In this document: positions 34,668 through 41,974 of the stretch, piece by piece | How positions within the stretch are numbered: the first letter of the stretch is position 1 | Layout of the letters: every line of letters begins with the position of its first letter | Assembly: GCF_025751435.1 (NCBI RefSeq) | Contig: NZ_JAOWKY010000001.1 | Coordinates: 1,162,001-1,226,000 of the forward strand | From: Albidovulum marisflavi | GTDB lineage: Bacteria > Pseudomonadota > Alphaproteobacteria > Rhodobacterales > Rhodobacteraceae | DNA length: 64,000 nt | Reading direction: 5' to 3' | Notes under the pieces: generated by a model | Databases searched by the model: none | The model's input: the letters and a program-made list of their open reading frames with translations, nothing else | What the model was told of the DNA's origin: nothing | Position numbers and translations under genes: made by a program

Positions 34668-35276
34668 GTGGCCGGACGCAAGATCAATCCGTGGCTGAAG
34701 CTGGCGCTGGAGTTTGGCCCGGTTCTGGCCTTCTTCGTGGCCTTTACCCGCTTCAAGGACGCGCACTTCGTGTTCGGCGGCACGAGCTATGGCGGCTTCA
34801 TCCTGGCGACAGCGATTTTCGTGCCGCTGATGATCCTGAGCACGCTCGCGCTCTGGCGGCTGACCGGGCGGATCGCGACGATCCAGATCGTGACCCTTGT
34901 CCTGGTGATCGTCTTCGGGGGGCTTTCGGTCTGGTTCAACGACGAACGGTTCTTCAAGATGAAGCCGACGATGATCTACCTGCTTTTCGCGGGCGTTCTG
35001 GGCTTCGGGCTGTTGCGCGGCACGTCTTACCTGGCGCTTGTCATGGATGAGGTCATGCCGCTTGAGCATGAGGGGTGGATGATCCTGACCCGCCGTCTGG
35101 CTGCGTTCTTTGGCGCGCTCGCGATCCTGAACGAGGTCATCTGGCGCACGATGTCCGACACGGCATGGGTCAACTTCAAGACCTTCGGCCTGACAGCGGC
35201 GATGTTCGTCTTCTTCATGGCGCAGGGCCGCTTGCTGCAGCGCTACGGCATCAAGGACGGCAACCAGGACGGCTAA
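34668..35276 (+). CDS. yciB: Inner-membrane septation protein YciB/IspZ
   Basis: A 202-residue inner-membrane protein with five to six helices. NPWLKLALEFGPVLAFFVAF, KPTMIYLLFAGVLGFGLL and EVIWRTMSDTAWVNFKTFGLTAAMFVFFMAQGRLLQRYGI match the YciB/IspZ family, linked to cell-envelope synthesis and septation. The GTG start at 34668 follows GGGGTAGAAA, 3 bp after the transporter stop, implying co-transcription with ftsY and the EamA gene. Confidence 0.93.
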   Translation: MAGRKINPWLKLALEFGPVLAFFVAFTRFKDAHFVFGGTSYGGFILATAIFVPLMILSTLALWRLTGRIATIQIVTLVLVIVFGGLSVWFNDERFFKMKPTMIYLLFAGVLGFGLLRGTSYLALVMDEVMPLEHEGWMILTRRLAAFFGALAILNEVIWRTMSDTAWVNFKTFGLTAAMFVFFMAQGRLLQRYGIKDGNQDG

Positions 35277-35286
35277 GGCCGCGGGG

Positions 35287-35988
35287 TCAGCCGCCGACAA
35301 TTTCCCTGCGGTGCGCAAGTTCTTCCGCTGTCTCCTTGCGAAGTTCGGCGTGCAAGAGACGCCCGCGCCGCAGCGCGGGGCGTGTGCCAAGCGCGCGGAG
35401 CCACCGGCTGAAATGCGGCTTGTCCCCCAGCGTCTGTCCCTGCCGGATCCACTGGGATGCCCACGGCCATATCGCGAAATCCGCGACGGACAGGAAGTCG
35501 CCCGCGACGTATTCATGGGTGGCCAGCCGGCGATCGAGCACCGCGTATAGTCGCGCGACCTCCTTGCGAAACCGCGCCTGCGGAAAGGTCACGTCCTGGT
35601 CGGGATCGGTGCCCGGCACGGTGCGCAGGAAATAATGCGCCTGCCCGGCAGTTGGCCCAAGTCCGCCCATCTGCCACATGAGCCATTCCAGGACCGAAAT
35701 CCGCTCTCTCTCGGTGCGGCCAAGGAACTGTCCGGTCTTCCGGCCAAGGTAAAGCAGGATGGCCCCGCTCTCAAAGACCGAGACCGGCGCGCCGCCAGGG
35801 CCGTTCGGGTCGACGATCGCCGGAATTCGACCGTTGGGCGAGACGCGCAGGAAGTCGGGGGCGTGCTGTTCGCCCGCGTCGATGTTCACCAGGCGCAGGC
35901 TGTAGGGAAGGCCCATCTCCTCAAGCGCGATGGTAAGCTTCCAGCCGTTGGGCGCGGGCCAGAAGAATGCGTCCAGCATGTCGGTCAT
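35287..35988 (-). CDS. Glutathione S-transferase, YfcG/YghU-type
   Basis: A 233-residue cytosolic protein with an N-terminal thioredoxin-like domain (AFFWPAPNGWKLTIALEEMGLPYSLRLVNIDAGEQHAPDFLRVSPNGRIPAIVD) and a C-terminal helical domain (about residues 92-215). The PNGWK and ESGAILLYLG motifs are those of the Nu-class YfcG/YghU proteins, which act as disulfide-bond reductases or GSH-dependent peroxidases. It converges with yciB at a 10-bp gap. Confidence 0.92.
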   Translation of the reverse strand: MTDMLDAFFWPAPNGWKLTIALEEMGLPYSLRLVNIDAGEQHAPDFLRVSPNGRIPAIVDPNGPGGAPVSVFESGAILLYLGRKTGQFLGRTERERISVLEWLMWQMGGLGPTAGQAHYFLRTVPGTDPDQDVTFPQARFRKEVARLYAVLDRRLATHEYVAGDFLSVADFAIWPWASQWIRQGQTLGDKPHFSRWLRALGTRPALRRGRLLHAELRKETAEELAHRREIVGG

Positions 35989-36054
35989 GAAGGCCTTCCC
36001 AAAGTGCGGCGGCGGGCTGCGGCGGGCCTGATCGTCCAGGTTTCGAAAACGTGA

Positions 36055-36309
36055 TCAGGGCTCAATGTCATCAAGCGCGGCGCGGCTTTGCAGGTAATTT
36101 CGAAGCGACCAGTAGCAGTCCTCTTCGGTCGCGGCGCGGCAGGTGACGACCTGGCCGCCGGCTTCCACGCGCCACACGGTCGGATCCGAACCCAGGGCAT
36201 GGATCGGATAGGTCGCGCCTGCATAGCTTACCGATCCAACCTCGGGCGGCGTGGCGGCGGGCGCGCAGGCGGCAAGCGCAAGGATGCAGGCAAGCGCGGT
36301 GCGGGACAT
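36055..36309 (-). CDS. Small lipoprotein of unknown function
   Basis: An 84-residue protein with a lipoprotein signal: MSRTALACILALAACAPA contains a lipobox LAAC with the acylated cysteine near residue 15. The mature part (SVSYAGATYPIHALGSDPTVWRVEAGGQVVTCRAATEEDCYWSLRNYL) holds two cysteines and no recognised domain. The ATG at 36309 has an AAAGGAGG Shine-Dalgarno sequence, much stronger than further upstream starts. It is transcribed divergently from metZ. Confidence 0.75.
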   Translation of the reverse strand: MSRTALACILALAACAPAATPPEVGSVSYAGATYPIHALGSDPTVWRVEAGGQVVTCRAATEEDCYWSLRNYLQSRAALDDIEP

Positions 36310-36380
36310 ACGGGACCTCCTTTGGCTTCTGTCAGGGACTTTCACCCAATGCCGGTGCGCCGACAAGCCCCAGCTACCAG

Positions 36381-36409
36381 TTGACCTGGCGCGCGCTTCG
36401 CGCTATCGC
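36381..36409 (+). promoter_or_regulatory. Predicted metZ promoter
   Basis: TTGACC (36381-36386) and TATCGC (36404-36409) are 17 nt apart. Transcription would start near 36416, at the first base pairs of the SAM-II riboswitch stem. Confidence 0.55.
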
Positions 36410-36412
36410 GCG

Positions 36413-36473
36413 AGCGTGGCGATTTGTTCACCGGATTGCGGGCCACGTTAAACATGCCGCTAAAAAGGTCGGA
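36413..36473 (+). ncRNA. SAM-II riboswitch
   Basis: The P1 stem is CGTGGC (36415-36420) with GCCACG (36442-36447). The loop carries GATTT followed by ACCGGATTGC, and after the stem comes GCTAAAAAGG (36459-36468), all conserved in SAM-II aptamers. GCGG (36438-36441) can pair with CCGC (36457-36460), giving the pseudoknot helix. The element binds S-adenosylmethionine and lowers expression of methionine genes, here metZ. Confidence 0.88.
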
Positions 36474-36481
36474 GGCCCTTG

Positions 36482-36510
36482 GCCCCCACCCGTCCCGGTG
36501 GGGGCTTTTT
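36482..36510 (+). terminator. Intrinsic terminator between the SAM-II aptamer and metZ
   Basis: GCCCCCACC (36482-36490) and GGTGGGGGC (36497-36505) form a perfect 9-bp stem with a 6-nt loop, followed by TTTTT. It lies between the aptamer and the metZ Shine-Dalgarno sequence, suggesting control by transcription attenuation. Confidence 0.85.
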
Positions 36511-36528
36511 GTTGCCGGAGGAACGGCC

Positions 36529-37704
36529 ATGACTGATTGGAAGACGCGCACGAAACTGATCCACGCCGGGGCCCGGCGCAGCCAGTACGGCGAGATGTCC
36601 GAGGCGATCTTTCTGACGCAGGGTTTCGTCTATGACAGCGCCGAACAGGCCGAGGCGCGCTTCATCGAGAGCGGGCCGGACGAATTCATCTATGCGCGCT
36701 ACGGCAACCCGACCGTCCGGATCTTCGAGGAACGCATGGCCGCGATCGAGGGCACCGAAGACGCGTTCGCAACGGCCAGCGGAATGGCAGCCGTCAACGG
36801 CGCGCTGACCTCGATGCTGAAGGCGGGCGATCACGTGGTCGCGGCGCGCGCGCTGTTCGGGTCATGCCTTTACGTGCTTGAGATCCTTGGGCGTTTCGGT
36901 GTCGAAGTGTCGCTGGTCGACGGCACGGACCTGGACCAGTGGCGCGCGGCCGTGCGCGAGGGCACCAAGGTCGTCTTCCTCGAGTCGGTGTCGAACCCGA
37001 CGCTTGAGGTGATCGACGTCAAGTCCGTCGCCGAAATCGCCCACGCGGTCGGCGCGGCCGTCGTAGTAGACAACGTCTTTGCCACGCCGACGTTCTCCAA
37101 GGCGGTGGAACTGGGTGCGGATGTCATCGTCTATTCCGCGACCAAGCACATCGACGGCTCTGGCCGTTGCCTGGGCGGCATCGTCTGCGGCACGAAGCAT
37201 TACATCCGCAAGGTGCTGGAACCCTATCTCAAGCACACCGGGGCCGCGCTGAGCCCGTTCAACGCCTGGGTGATGCTGAAGGGGATGGAGACGCTGGACC
37301 TGCGCGTCCGCCAGCAAGCGGCATCGGCGCTTGACCTGGCAAAGGCTCTGGAGGGGCACGACAAGCTGGCCCGAGTGATCTATCCGGGCCTGAAGGGCCA
37401 CGCCCAGCACGACATCGCGATGACGCAGATGGGGGCGGGCGGCACCGTCGTGACGCTTGAGGTCAAGGGCGGGCAAGAGGGCGCGTTCCGCTTCCTCAAC
37501 GCTCTGGAAATCATCATGATTTCCAACAACCTTGGCGATGCGAAGACGATCATCACCCACCCGGCCACGACAACCCACCAGCGCCTGCCGGCCGAGCAGA
37601 AGGTGCTGCTTGGCATCACGCCGGGGCTGGTCCGCCTGTCGGTAGGGCTCGAGGATCCCGAAGACCTGCTTGCCGATCTGACCGGGGCGCTGGCGGCGGT
37701 CTGA
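36529..37704 (+). CDS. metZ: O-succinylhomoserine sulfhydrylase
   Basis: A 391-residue PLP enzyme of the Cys/Met metabolism family that makes homocysteine from O-succinylhomoserine and sulfide. PLP is bound by the lysine in YSATKHIDGSGR (about residue 206), and YARYGNPTVRIFEERMAAIEG and TTTHQRLPAEQKVLLGI fit MetZ. O-acetylhomoserine sulfhydrylase is the nearest alternative. The ATG at 36529 follows CCGGAGGAACGGCC. A SAM-II riboswitch and a terminator precede it, which supports the methionine role. Confidence 0.95.
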   Translation: MTDWKTRTKLIHAGARRSQYGEMSEAIFLTQGFVYDSAEQAEARFIESGPDEFIYARYGNPTVRIFEERMAAIEGTEDAFATASGMAAVNGALTSMLKAGDHVVAARALFGSCLYVLEILGRFGVEVSLVDGTDLDQWRAAVREGTKVVFLESVSNPTLEVIDVKSVAEIAHAVGAAVVVDNVFATPTFSKAVELGADVIVYSATKHIDGSGRCLGGIVCGTKHYIRKVLEPYLKHTGAALSPFNAWVMLKGMETLDLRVRQQAASALDLAKALEGHDKLARVIYPGLKGHAQHDIAMTQMGAGGTVVTLEVKGGQEGAFRFLNALEIIMISNNLGDAKTIITHPATTTHQRLPAEQKVLLGITPGLVRLSVGLEDPEDLLADLTGALAAV

Positions 37705-37765
37705 CGTCGCAATAACGACGCAACTGTTCGTGTAGGGTTGGACAAGTGCCATCCCGCACCCACAT

Positions 37766-37776
37766 AATGTGACATT
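37766..37776. promoter_or_regulatory. Palindrome AATGT-G-ACATT before folE2
   Basis: A perfect 5-bp inverted repeat with a 1-nt centre lies 24-34 nt upstream of the folE2 start. It is A+T-rich within G+C-rich DNA. Zur often controls folE2 genes, but this site only loosely resembles Zur boxes, so the regulator is open. Confidence 0.3.
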
Positions 37777-37799
37777 CCCCTGGGATCTGGGAGATGCCG

Positions 37800-38897
37800 A
37801 TGAACTTCGTGGGCGAAATTGACCGCGAACCAGAGCGTGCCGACGCCGAACAGGCGCTTCGGCTCTTGCGTCGTTGGGCGGCCCAGGCCGACCCGACCGA
37901 GGTTGCACGGCTTGATCCCGCCATCGCGCGGCTTTTGCCGGGCAGGGAAGTCGGCAACTATCCCGATCTGTCCCGTGTCTATCCGCAGAACTTCGCGGCC
38001 GACGCCGCCTATCGCGCTTCCATGCCGGATCTGCAGAACGGGCCCTCAAGCCTGATCGTCGGAGCGAAGGCGCAGATCCAGCATGTCGGCATATCCAATT
38101 TCCGCCTGCCGATCCGCTTCCACACCCGCGACGGCAACGACATCACGCTGGAGACCTCTGTCACCGGAACCGTCAGCCTGATCGGTGAGAAGAAGGGCAT
38201 CAACATGAGCCGCATCATGCGGTCCTTCTACGCCCATGCGGAACGCACGTTCTCGTTCTCGGTCCTTGAGGCCGTGCTTGAGGACTACAAGACCGATCAC
38301 GACAGTGTCGACGCCCGCCTGATGATGCGGTTTTCCTTCCCGGCGCGGGTGAATTCCCTGCGCTCCGGTCTGAGCGGCTGGCAATACTACGACATCGCCC
38401 TCGAATTGATGGAGAGAGAGGGCGCGCGCAAGCGCATCATCCATCTGGACTACGTCTATTCGTCGACCTGCCCCTGTTCGCTGGAACTTTCCGAACACGC
38501 TCGACAGGCGCGCGGTCAGCTTGCAACGCCTCATTCCCAGCGTTCCGTCGCACGCATCTCTGCGGTGGAGTTCGGCGGCAAGCGGCTTTGGTACGAAGAT
38601 CTGATCGACCTTGCCCGCGCCGCAGTGCCGACCGAAACCCAGGTGATGGTAAAGCGAGAGGATGAACAGGCATTCGCCGAGCTGAACGCCGCCAATCCGA
38701 TCTTCGTCGAGGACGCCGCCCGCAGTTTCGCGGAAAGGCTGCTGGCGGACGACCGCATCGGTGATTTCCGCATCGTGGCAAGCCACCAGGAAAGCCTGCA
38801 TTCGCACGACGCGGTATCAATGCTGACCGAGGGTCCGACCTTCGTGTCCGAAAGCATCGATCCCCGGCTTTTCGCGTCCCTGCACAAGGCCGGGTGA
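37800..38897 (+). CDS. folE2: GTP cyclohydrolase FolE2
   Basis: A 365-residue type IB GTP cyclohydrolase producing dihydroneopterin triphosphate, the first step of folate synthesis. The family marks are QNGPSSLIVGAKAQIQHVGISNFRLPI, the catalytic cysteine in SSTCPCSLELSEH (about residue 222) and ATPHSQRSVARISVE-type sequence. Unlike FolE it works without zinc (using Mn or Fe), so it helps in metal limitation. Of the ATGs at 37794 and 37800, the second has the better spacing from GGGAG. The gene follows metZ by 95 bp. Confidence 0.96.
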   Translation: MNFVGEIDREPERADAEQALRLLRRWAAQADPTEVARLDPAIARLLPGREVGNYPDLSRVYPQNFAADAAYRASMPDLQNGPSSLIVGAKAQIQHVGISNFRLPIRFHTRDGNDITLETSVTGTVSLIGEKKGINMSRIMRSFYAHAERTFSFSVLEAVLEDYKTDHDSVDARLMMRFSFPARVNSLRSGLSGWQYYDIALELMEREGARKRIIHLDYVYSSTCPCSLELSEHARQARGQLATPHSQRSVARISAVEFGGKRLWYEDLIDLARAAVPTETQVMVKREDEQAFAELNAANPIFVEDAARSFAERLLADDRIGDFRIVASHQESLHSHDAVSMLTEGPTFVSESIDPRLFASLHKAG

Positions 38898-39025
38898 GGC
38901 AAGAAGGCTGACCTTGCGCCAAAGGGCGCGGCGTTCGCCGCAGTGCGGGATTGATCTGGCCTCAAGGCTGCATTGTCGCGCGGGATATTGACACTGTCTT
39001 TCCCGCGCTGCATCCGTTTGCCATC

Positions 39026-40474
39026 ATGATCGACCTTCGCCCTGTCGGATATGTGATCGGCCTTATCATCTCTGTCCTGGGCGGCACGATGATCGTGCCC
39101 GGCATCGTGGATGCCGCGGCGCAGACGGGAAATTCCAGCGCGTTCTTCGAATCGGCCCTGATGACGGTCGTCGTGGGCCTGATGACCACGATCACCTGTC
39201 AGAACCGAGCGGGCCATAGCCTTTCGATCCGGCAGGCGTTCCTGCTTACGATCGGGATCTGGCTACTGGTGCCGCTGTTCGCGGCGCTGCCGCTTGTGAT
39301 CGGCGCGCCCTCGGTGCGCCTGATCGACGCCTATTTCGAAGCTGTGTCCGGCATCACCACGACGGGGGCGTCGGTCTTCGTCGACATCGACAGCCTGCCG
39401 GTCGGCGTGCACATGTGGCGGGCCATGCTGAACTGGCTGGGCGGGCTGGGGATCGCCTTCATCGCCATGATCTTCCTTCCGGTCATGCGCGTCGGCGGCA
39501 TGCAGTTCTTCCGGACCGAGGGGTTCGATACCTTTGGCAAAATCCTGCCGCGCGCGACCGATATCGCGGGTCAGCTTTTCTTCGTCTACGTGACGCTGAC
39601 GCTTTGCTGCATGGGGACCTACGCCTTCCTTGGAATGCCAGCGATCGAGGCGGTGGAACATGCGCTGGCCACGATCGCGACAGGCGGGTTTTCGCCGCGG
39701 GCGGCTTCATTCGCGGACTATTCCAGCGGCATCCACTATGCGACGGCGCTGTTCATGGTGCTGGGCAGCCTGCCCTATATCCGCTACGTCCAGATCGTCC
39801 AGGGCGGGTTGCGGCCCTTGTGGCGCGACGCCCAGGTTCGCGCCTATCTGGGCTGGGTCACCGTGGCGGTGCTTTCCGTCTGCCTGTGGCGGGTCGGGAC
39901 GTCCGATCAACCCGCCGAGAGCGTATTCCGCGAAAGCCTGTTCAACCTTGTCTCGATCATGTCGAGCACGGGTTTCGGGATGGGGTCGTTTCCCGCCTGG
40001 GGCAGCTTCGCGATCATCGTGGGGATGTGGCTTGGCGTGATCGGCGCCTGTTCGGGCTCGAGCGCCGCGGGGCTGTCCGTCTTTCGGGTGCAGTTGATGT
40101 TCGCAGCCCTCCACCAGCAGATACGCCGCATCCACGCACCCCATCGCATCGCGCCGATCCGTTACCAGGGCCGCTCGGTCGATCCGGACACTATCGACGC
40201 GATGATTCTTTATCTGGGTGCCTACATCCTGACGTTCGGGGTGATTGCCGTGCTGATCCTGCAAAGCGGCGTCGATTTCGAAAGCGCCGTCTTCGCATCG
40301 TGGACCTCCATCGGCAACATCGGCTACGGGCTTGGCCCGATGCTGGTCAGGACCGGGACCTTCATCGATTTCCCCGATGTCGCGAAACTTCTCATGATCC
40401 TGGCCATGATCATGGGTCGGCTTTCGCTGCTGGCGGTGTTCGTGGTCATCCTGCCGCGCTTCTGGCGGGATTGA
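39026..40474 (+). CDS. trkH: TrkH-type potassium uptake protein (copy 1)
   Basis: A 482-residue membrane subunit of the Trk K+ system. Four M1-P-M2 repeats give the filter loops TTGAS, ATGGFS, SSTGFG and SIGNIGYG. The start MIDLRPVGYVIGLIISVLGGTMIVP is nearly the same as that of the next gene, and both have exactly 482 residues, showing a tandem duplication followed by divergence. The cytosolic partner TrkA is not encoded here. The ATG at 39026 gives the shared N-terminus; the frame extends upstream but without family sequence. Confidence 0.95.
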   Translation: MIDLRPVGYVIGLIISVLGGTMIVPGIVDAAAQTGNSSAFFESALMTVVVGLMTTITCQNRAGHSLSIRQAFLLTIGIWLLVPLFAALPLVIGAPSVRLIDAYFEAVSGITTTGASVFVDIDSLPVGVHMWRAMLNWLGGLGIAFIAMIFLPVMRVGGMQFFRTEGFDTFGKILPRATDIAGQLFFVYVTLTLCCMGTYAFLGMPAIEAVEHALATIATGGFSPRAASFADYSSGIHYATALFMVLGSLPYIRYVQIVQGGLRPLWRDAQVRAYLGWVTVAVLSVCLWRVGTSDQPAESVFRESLFNLVSIMSSTGFGMGSFPAWGSFAIIVGMWLGVIGACSGSSAAGLSVFRVQLMFAALHQQIRRIHAPHRIAPIRYQGRSVDPDTIDAMILYLGAYILTFGVIAVLILQSGVDFESAVFASWTSIGNIGYGLGPMLVRTGTFIDFPDVAKLLMILAMIMGRLSLLAVFVVILPRFWRD

Positions 40475-40477
40475 ATG

Positions 40478-40511
40478 GAGCGGGCAGGGGCTTGACAGGC
40501 CAAGCCCGCTC
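40478..40511 (+). other. Intercistronic hairpin between the trkH paralogues
   Basis: GAGCGGGC (40478-40485) and GCCCGCTC (40504-40511) form a perfect 8-bp stem with an 18-nt loop in the 51-bp gap. No T-tract follows. It may set message stability or partial termination between the two trkH genes. Confidence 0.45.
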
Positions 40512-40525
40512 GACATGGTAGCGAA

Positions 40526-41974
40526 ATGCTCGATCTGCGCCCCGTCGGATATGTCATCGGCCTGCTTGCCGCAATTTTCGGGGCAACGATGCTATTTCCA
40601 TTGATGGCGGACCTGCTGCATGGGAACGAGCACTGGCGCATCTTCCTGCAGTCTTCCCTGATCACCACCGTCACTGGCGGCATCATTGCGATGGCCTGCG
40701 CGGGCGGTGTGCGGGCACGGCTCAGCACACAGGAAACCTTTCTGCTCGCGACCGGCGTCTGGTCGGTGCTGCCGCTGTTCGGCGCGATCCCGTTCCTTGT
40801 GGGCGCGACCGAGGCCAGGGCGGTGGACGCCATCTTCGAGGCGATGTCGGGACTGACCACAACCGGTTCGACCGTGTTCGTCGCGCTTGAGTCCCTGCCG
40901 CCGGGACTGTTGCTGTGGCGCTCGATGCTGCAATGGTTCGGCGGGATCGGCATCATCGTGGTCGCGATGGTCTTCCTGCCGGAACTGCGCGTCGGAGGAA
41001 TGCAGATCTTCCGGTCCGAGGCTTTCGAAACCGGTGGCAAGGTGCTGCCGCGCGCTGCCGCCATCGCGGCGCATATCTCGGTCATCTATGTCGGGCTGAC
41101 AGTCCTGTGCCACCTTGCCTACCTGGCCGTGGGGCTGGACGGCTTTCAGGCGATCAACCACGCGCTGACGACGCTTTCGACCGGAGGGTTTTCAACCTCG
41201 GACGCGTCGTTCGGCGCGTATCAGGGGGCACCCGAATACGTCGCCTCGATCTTCATGGTGCTCGCCAGTCTTCCCTTCGTGCGCTATGTCCAGATCCTGT
41301 CCGGACAGACCAGGTCGCTCCTCCAGGATAGCCAGGTGCGCGGCTTCATGTGGACCGTGCTGGGGCTGGTGCTGATCGTGGCCGCCTACCGCGTCGTGGC
41401 GAACGGGGACCACGCCGAACACGCGTTTCGCGAGGGGCTGTTCAACGTCACGTCGATCATTACCGGAACCGGCTATGCCAGCGTCGACTACCAGCTTTGG
41501 GGCGGCTTTCCCGTTGTCCTGTTCTTCTTCATCGGGCTGATCGGCGGCTGCGCGGGCTCGACCTGCTGTTCGATCAAGATCTTCCGATACCAGATCCTGT
41601 TCGGCGCCGTCGTTCGGCAGATCCGCGCCATCCATTCCCCGAACGGCGTGTTCGTGCAGCACTACGATGGCCGTCCCGTGGGCGATGCCCTGATCAGCTC
41701 CGTCGCGTCGTTCTTCGGGGTTTTCGTGCTGACGCTCGGGGTCACGTCGGTCCTGCTGGGCATGACCGGGCTTGACTTCGTGACGGCGGTTTCGGGGGCT
41801 GCGACGGCGATTGCCAACATAGGACCAGGGCTGGGCGATACGATCGGGCCGGCGGGCAATTTCGCGCCGATCAACGATACCGCGAAGTGGATCCTGACGG
41901 GGGCGATGCTGCTTGGCAGGTTGGAGCTTCTGGTCGTGCTTGTTCTTTTCTTGCCAAGATTCTGGAGGGCCTGA
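40526..41974 (+). CDS. trkH: TrkH-type potassium uptake protein (copy 2)
   Basis: This second 482-residue TrkH starts MLDLRPVGYVIGLLAAIFGATML. Its filter loops are TTGST, STGGFS, TGTGYA and ANIGPG, so each pore loop keeps its glycine but loops three and four differ from copy 1. This could change affinity or the preference for K+ over Na+. It lies 51 bp after copy 1, and its stop codon overlaps the start of the TPP decarboxylase gene by one base. Confidence 0.95.
   Translation: MLDLRPVGYVIGLLAAIFGATMLFPLMADLLHGNEHWRIFLQSSLITTVTGGIIAMACAGGVRARLSTQETFLLATGVWSVLPLFGAIPFLVGATEARAVDAIFEAMSGLTTTGSTVFVALESLPPGLLLWRSMLQWFGGIGIIVVAMVFLPELRVGGMQIFRSEAFETGGKVLPRAAAIAAHISVIYVGLTVLCHLAYLAVGLDGFQAINHALTTLSTGGFSTSDASFGAYQGAPEYVASIFMVLASLPFVRYVQILSGQTRSLLQDSQVRGFMWTVLGLVLIVAAYRVVANGDHAEHAFREGLFNVTSIITGTGYASVDYQLWGGFPVVLFFFIGLIGGCAGSTCCSIKIFRYQILFGAVVRQIRAIHSPNGVFVQHYDGRPVGDALISSVASFFGVFVLTLGVTSVLLGMTGLDFVTAVSGAATAIANIGPGLGDTIGPAGNFAPINDTAKWILTGAMLLGRLELLVVLVLFLPRFWRA

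Noticed and set aside
33099-35516. An 805-codon open frame on the minus strand opposite ftsY, the EamA gene and yciB
   Set aside because: It runs antisense to three well-supported genes, has low-complexity Arg/His/Gln-rich sequence and no domain. Long antisense frames are common at this G+C.
38951-38965. TTGA-N7-TCAA resembling an FNR site before trkH copy 1
   Set aside because: The spacer is 7, not 6, and no well-placed -10 follows.
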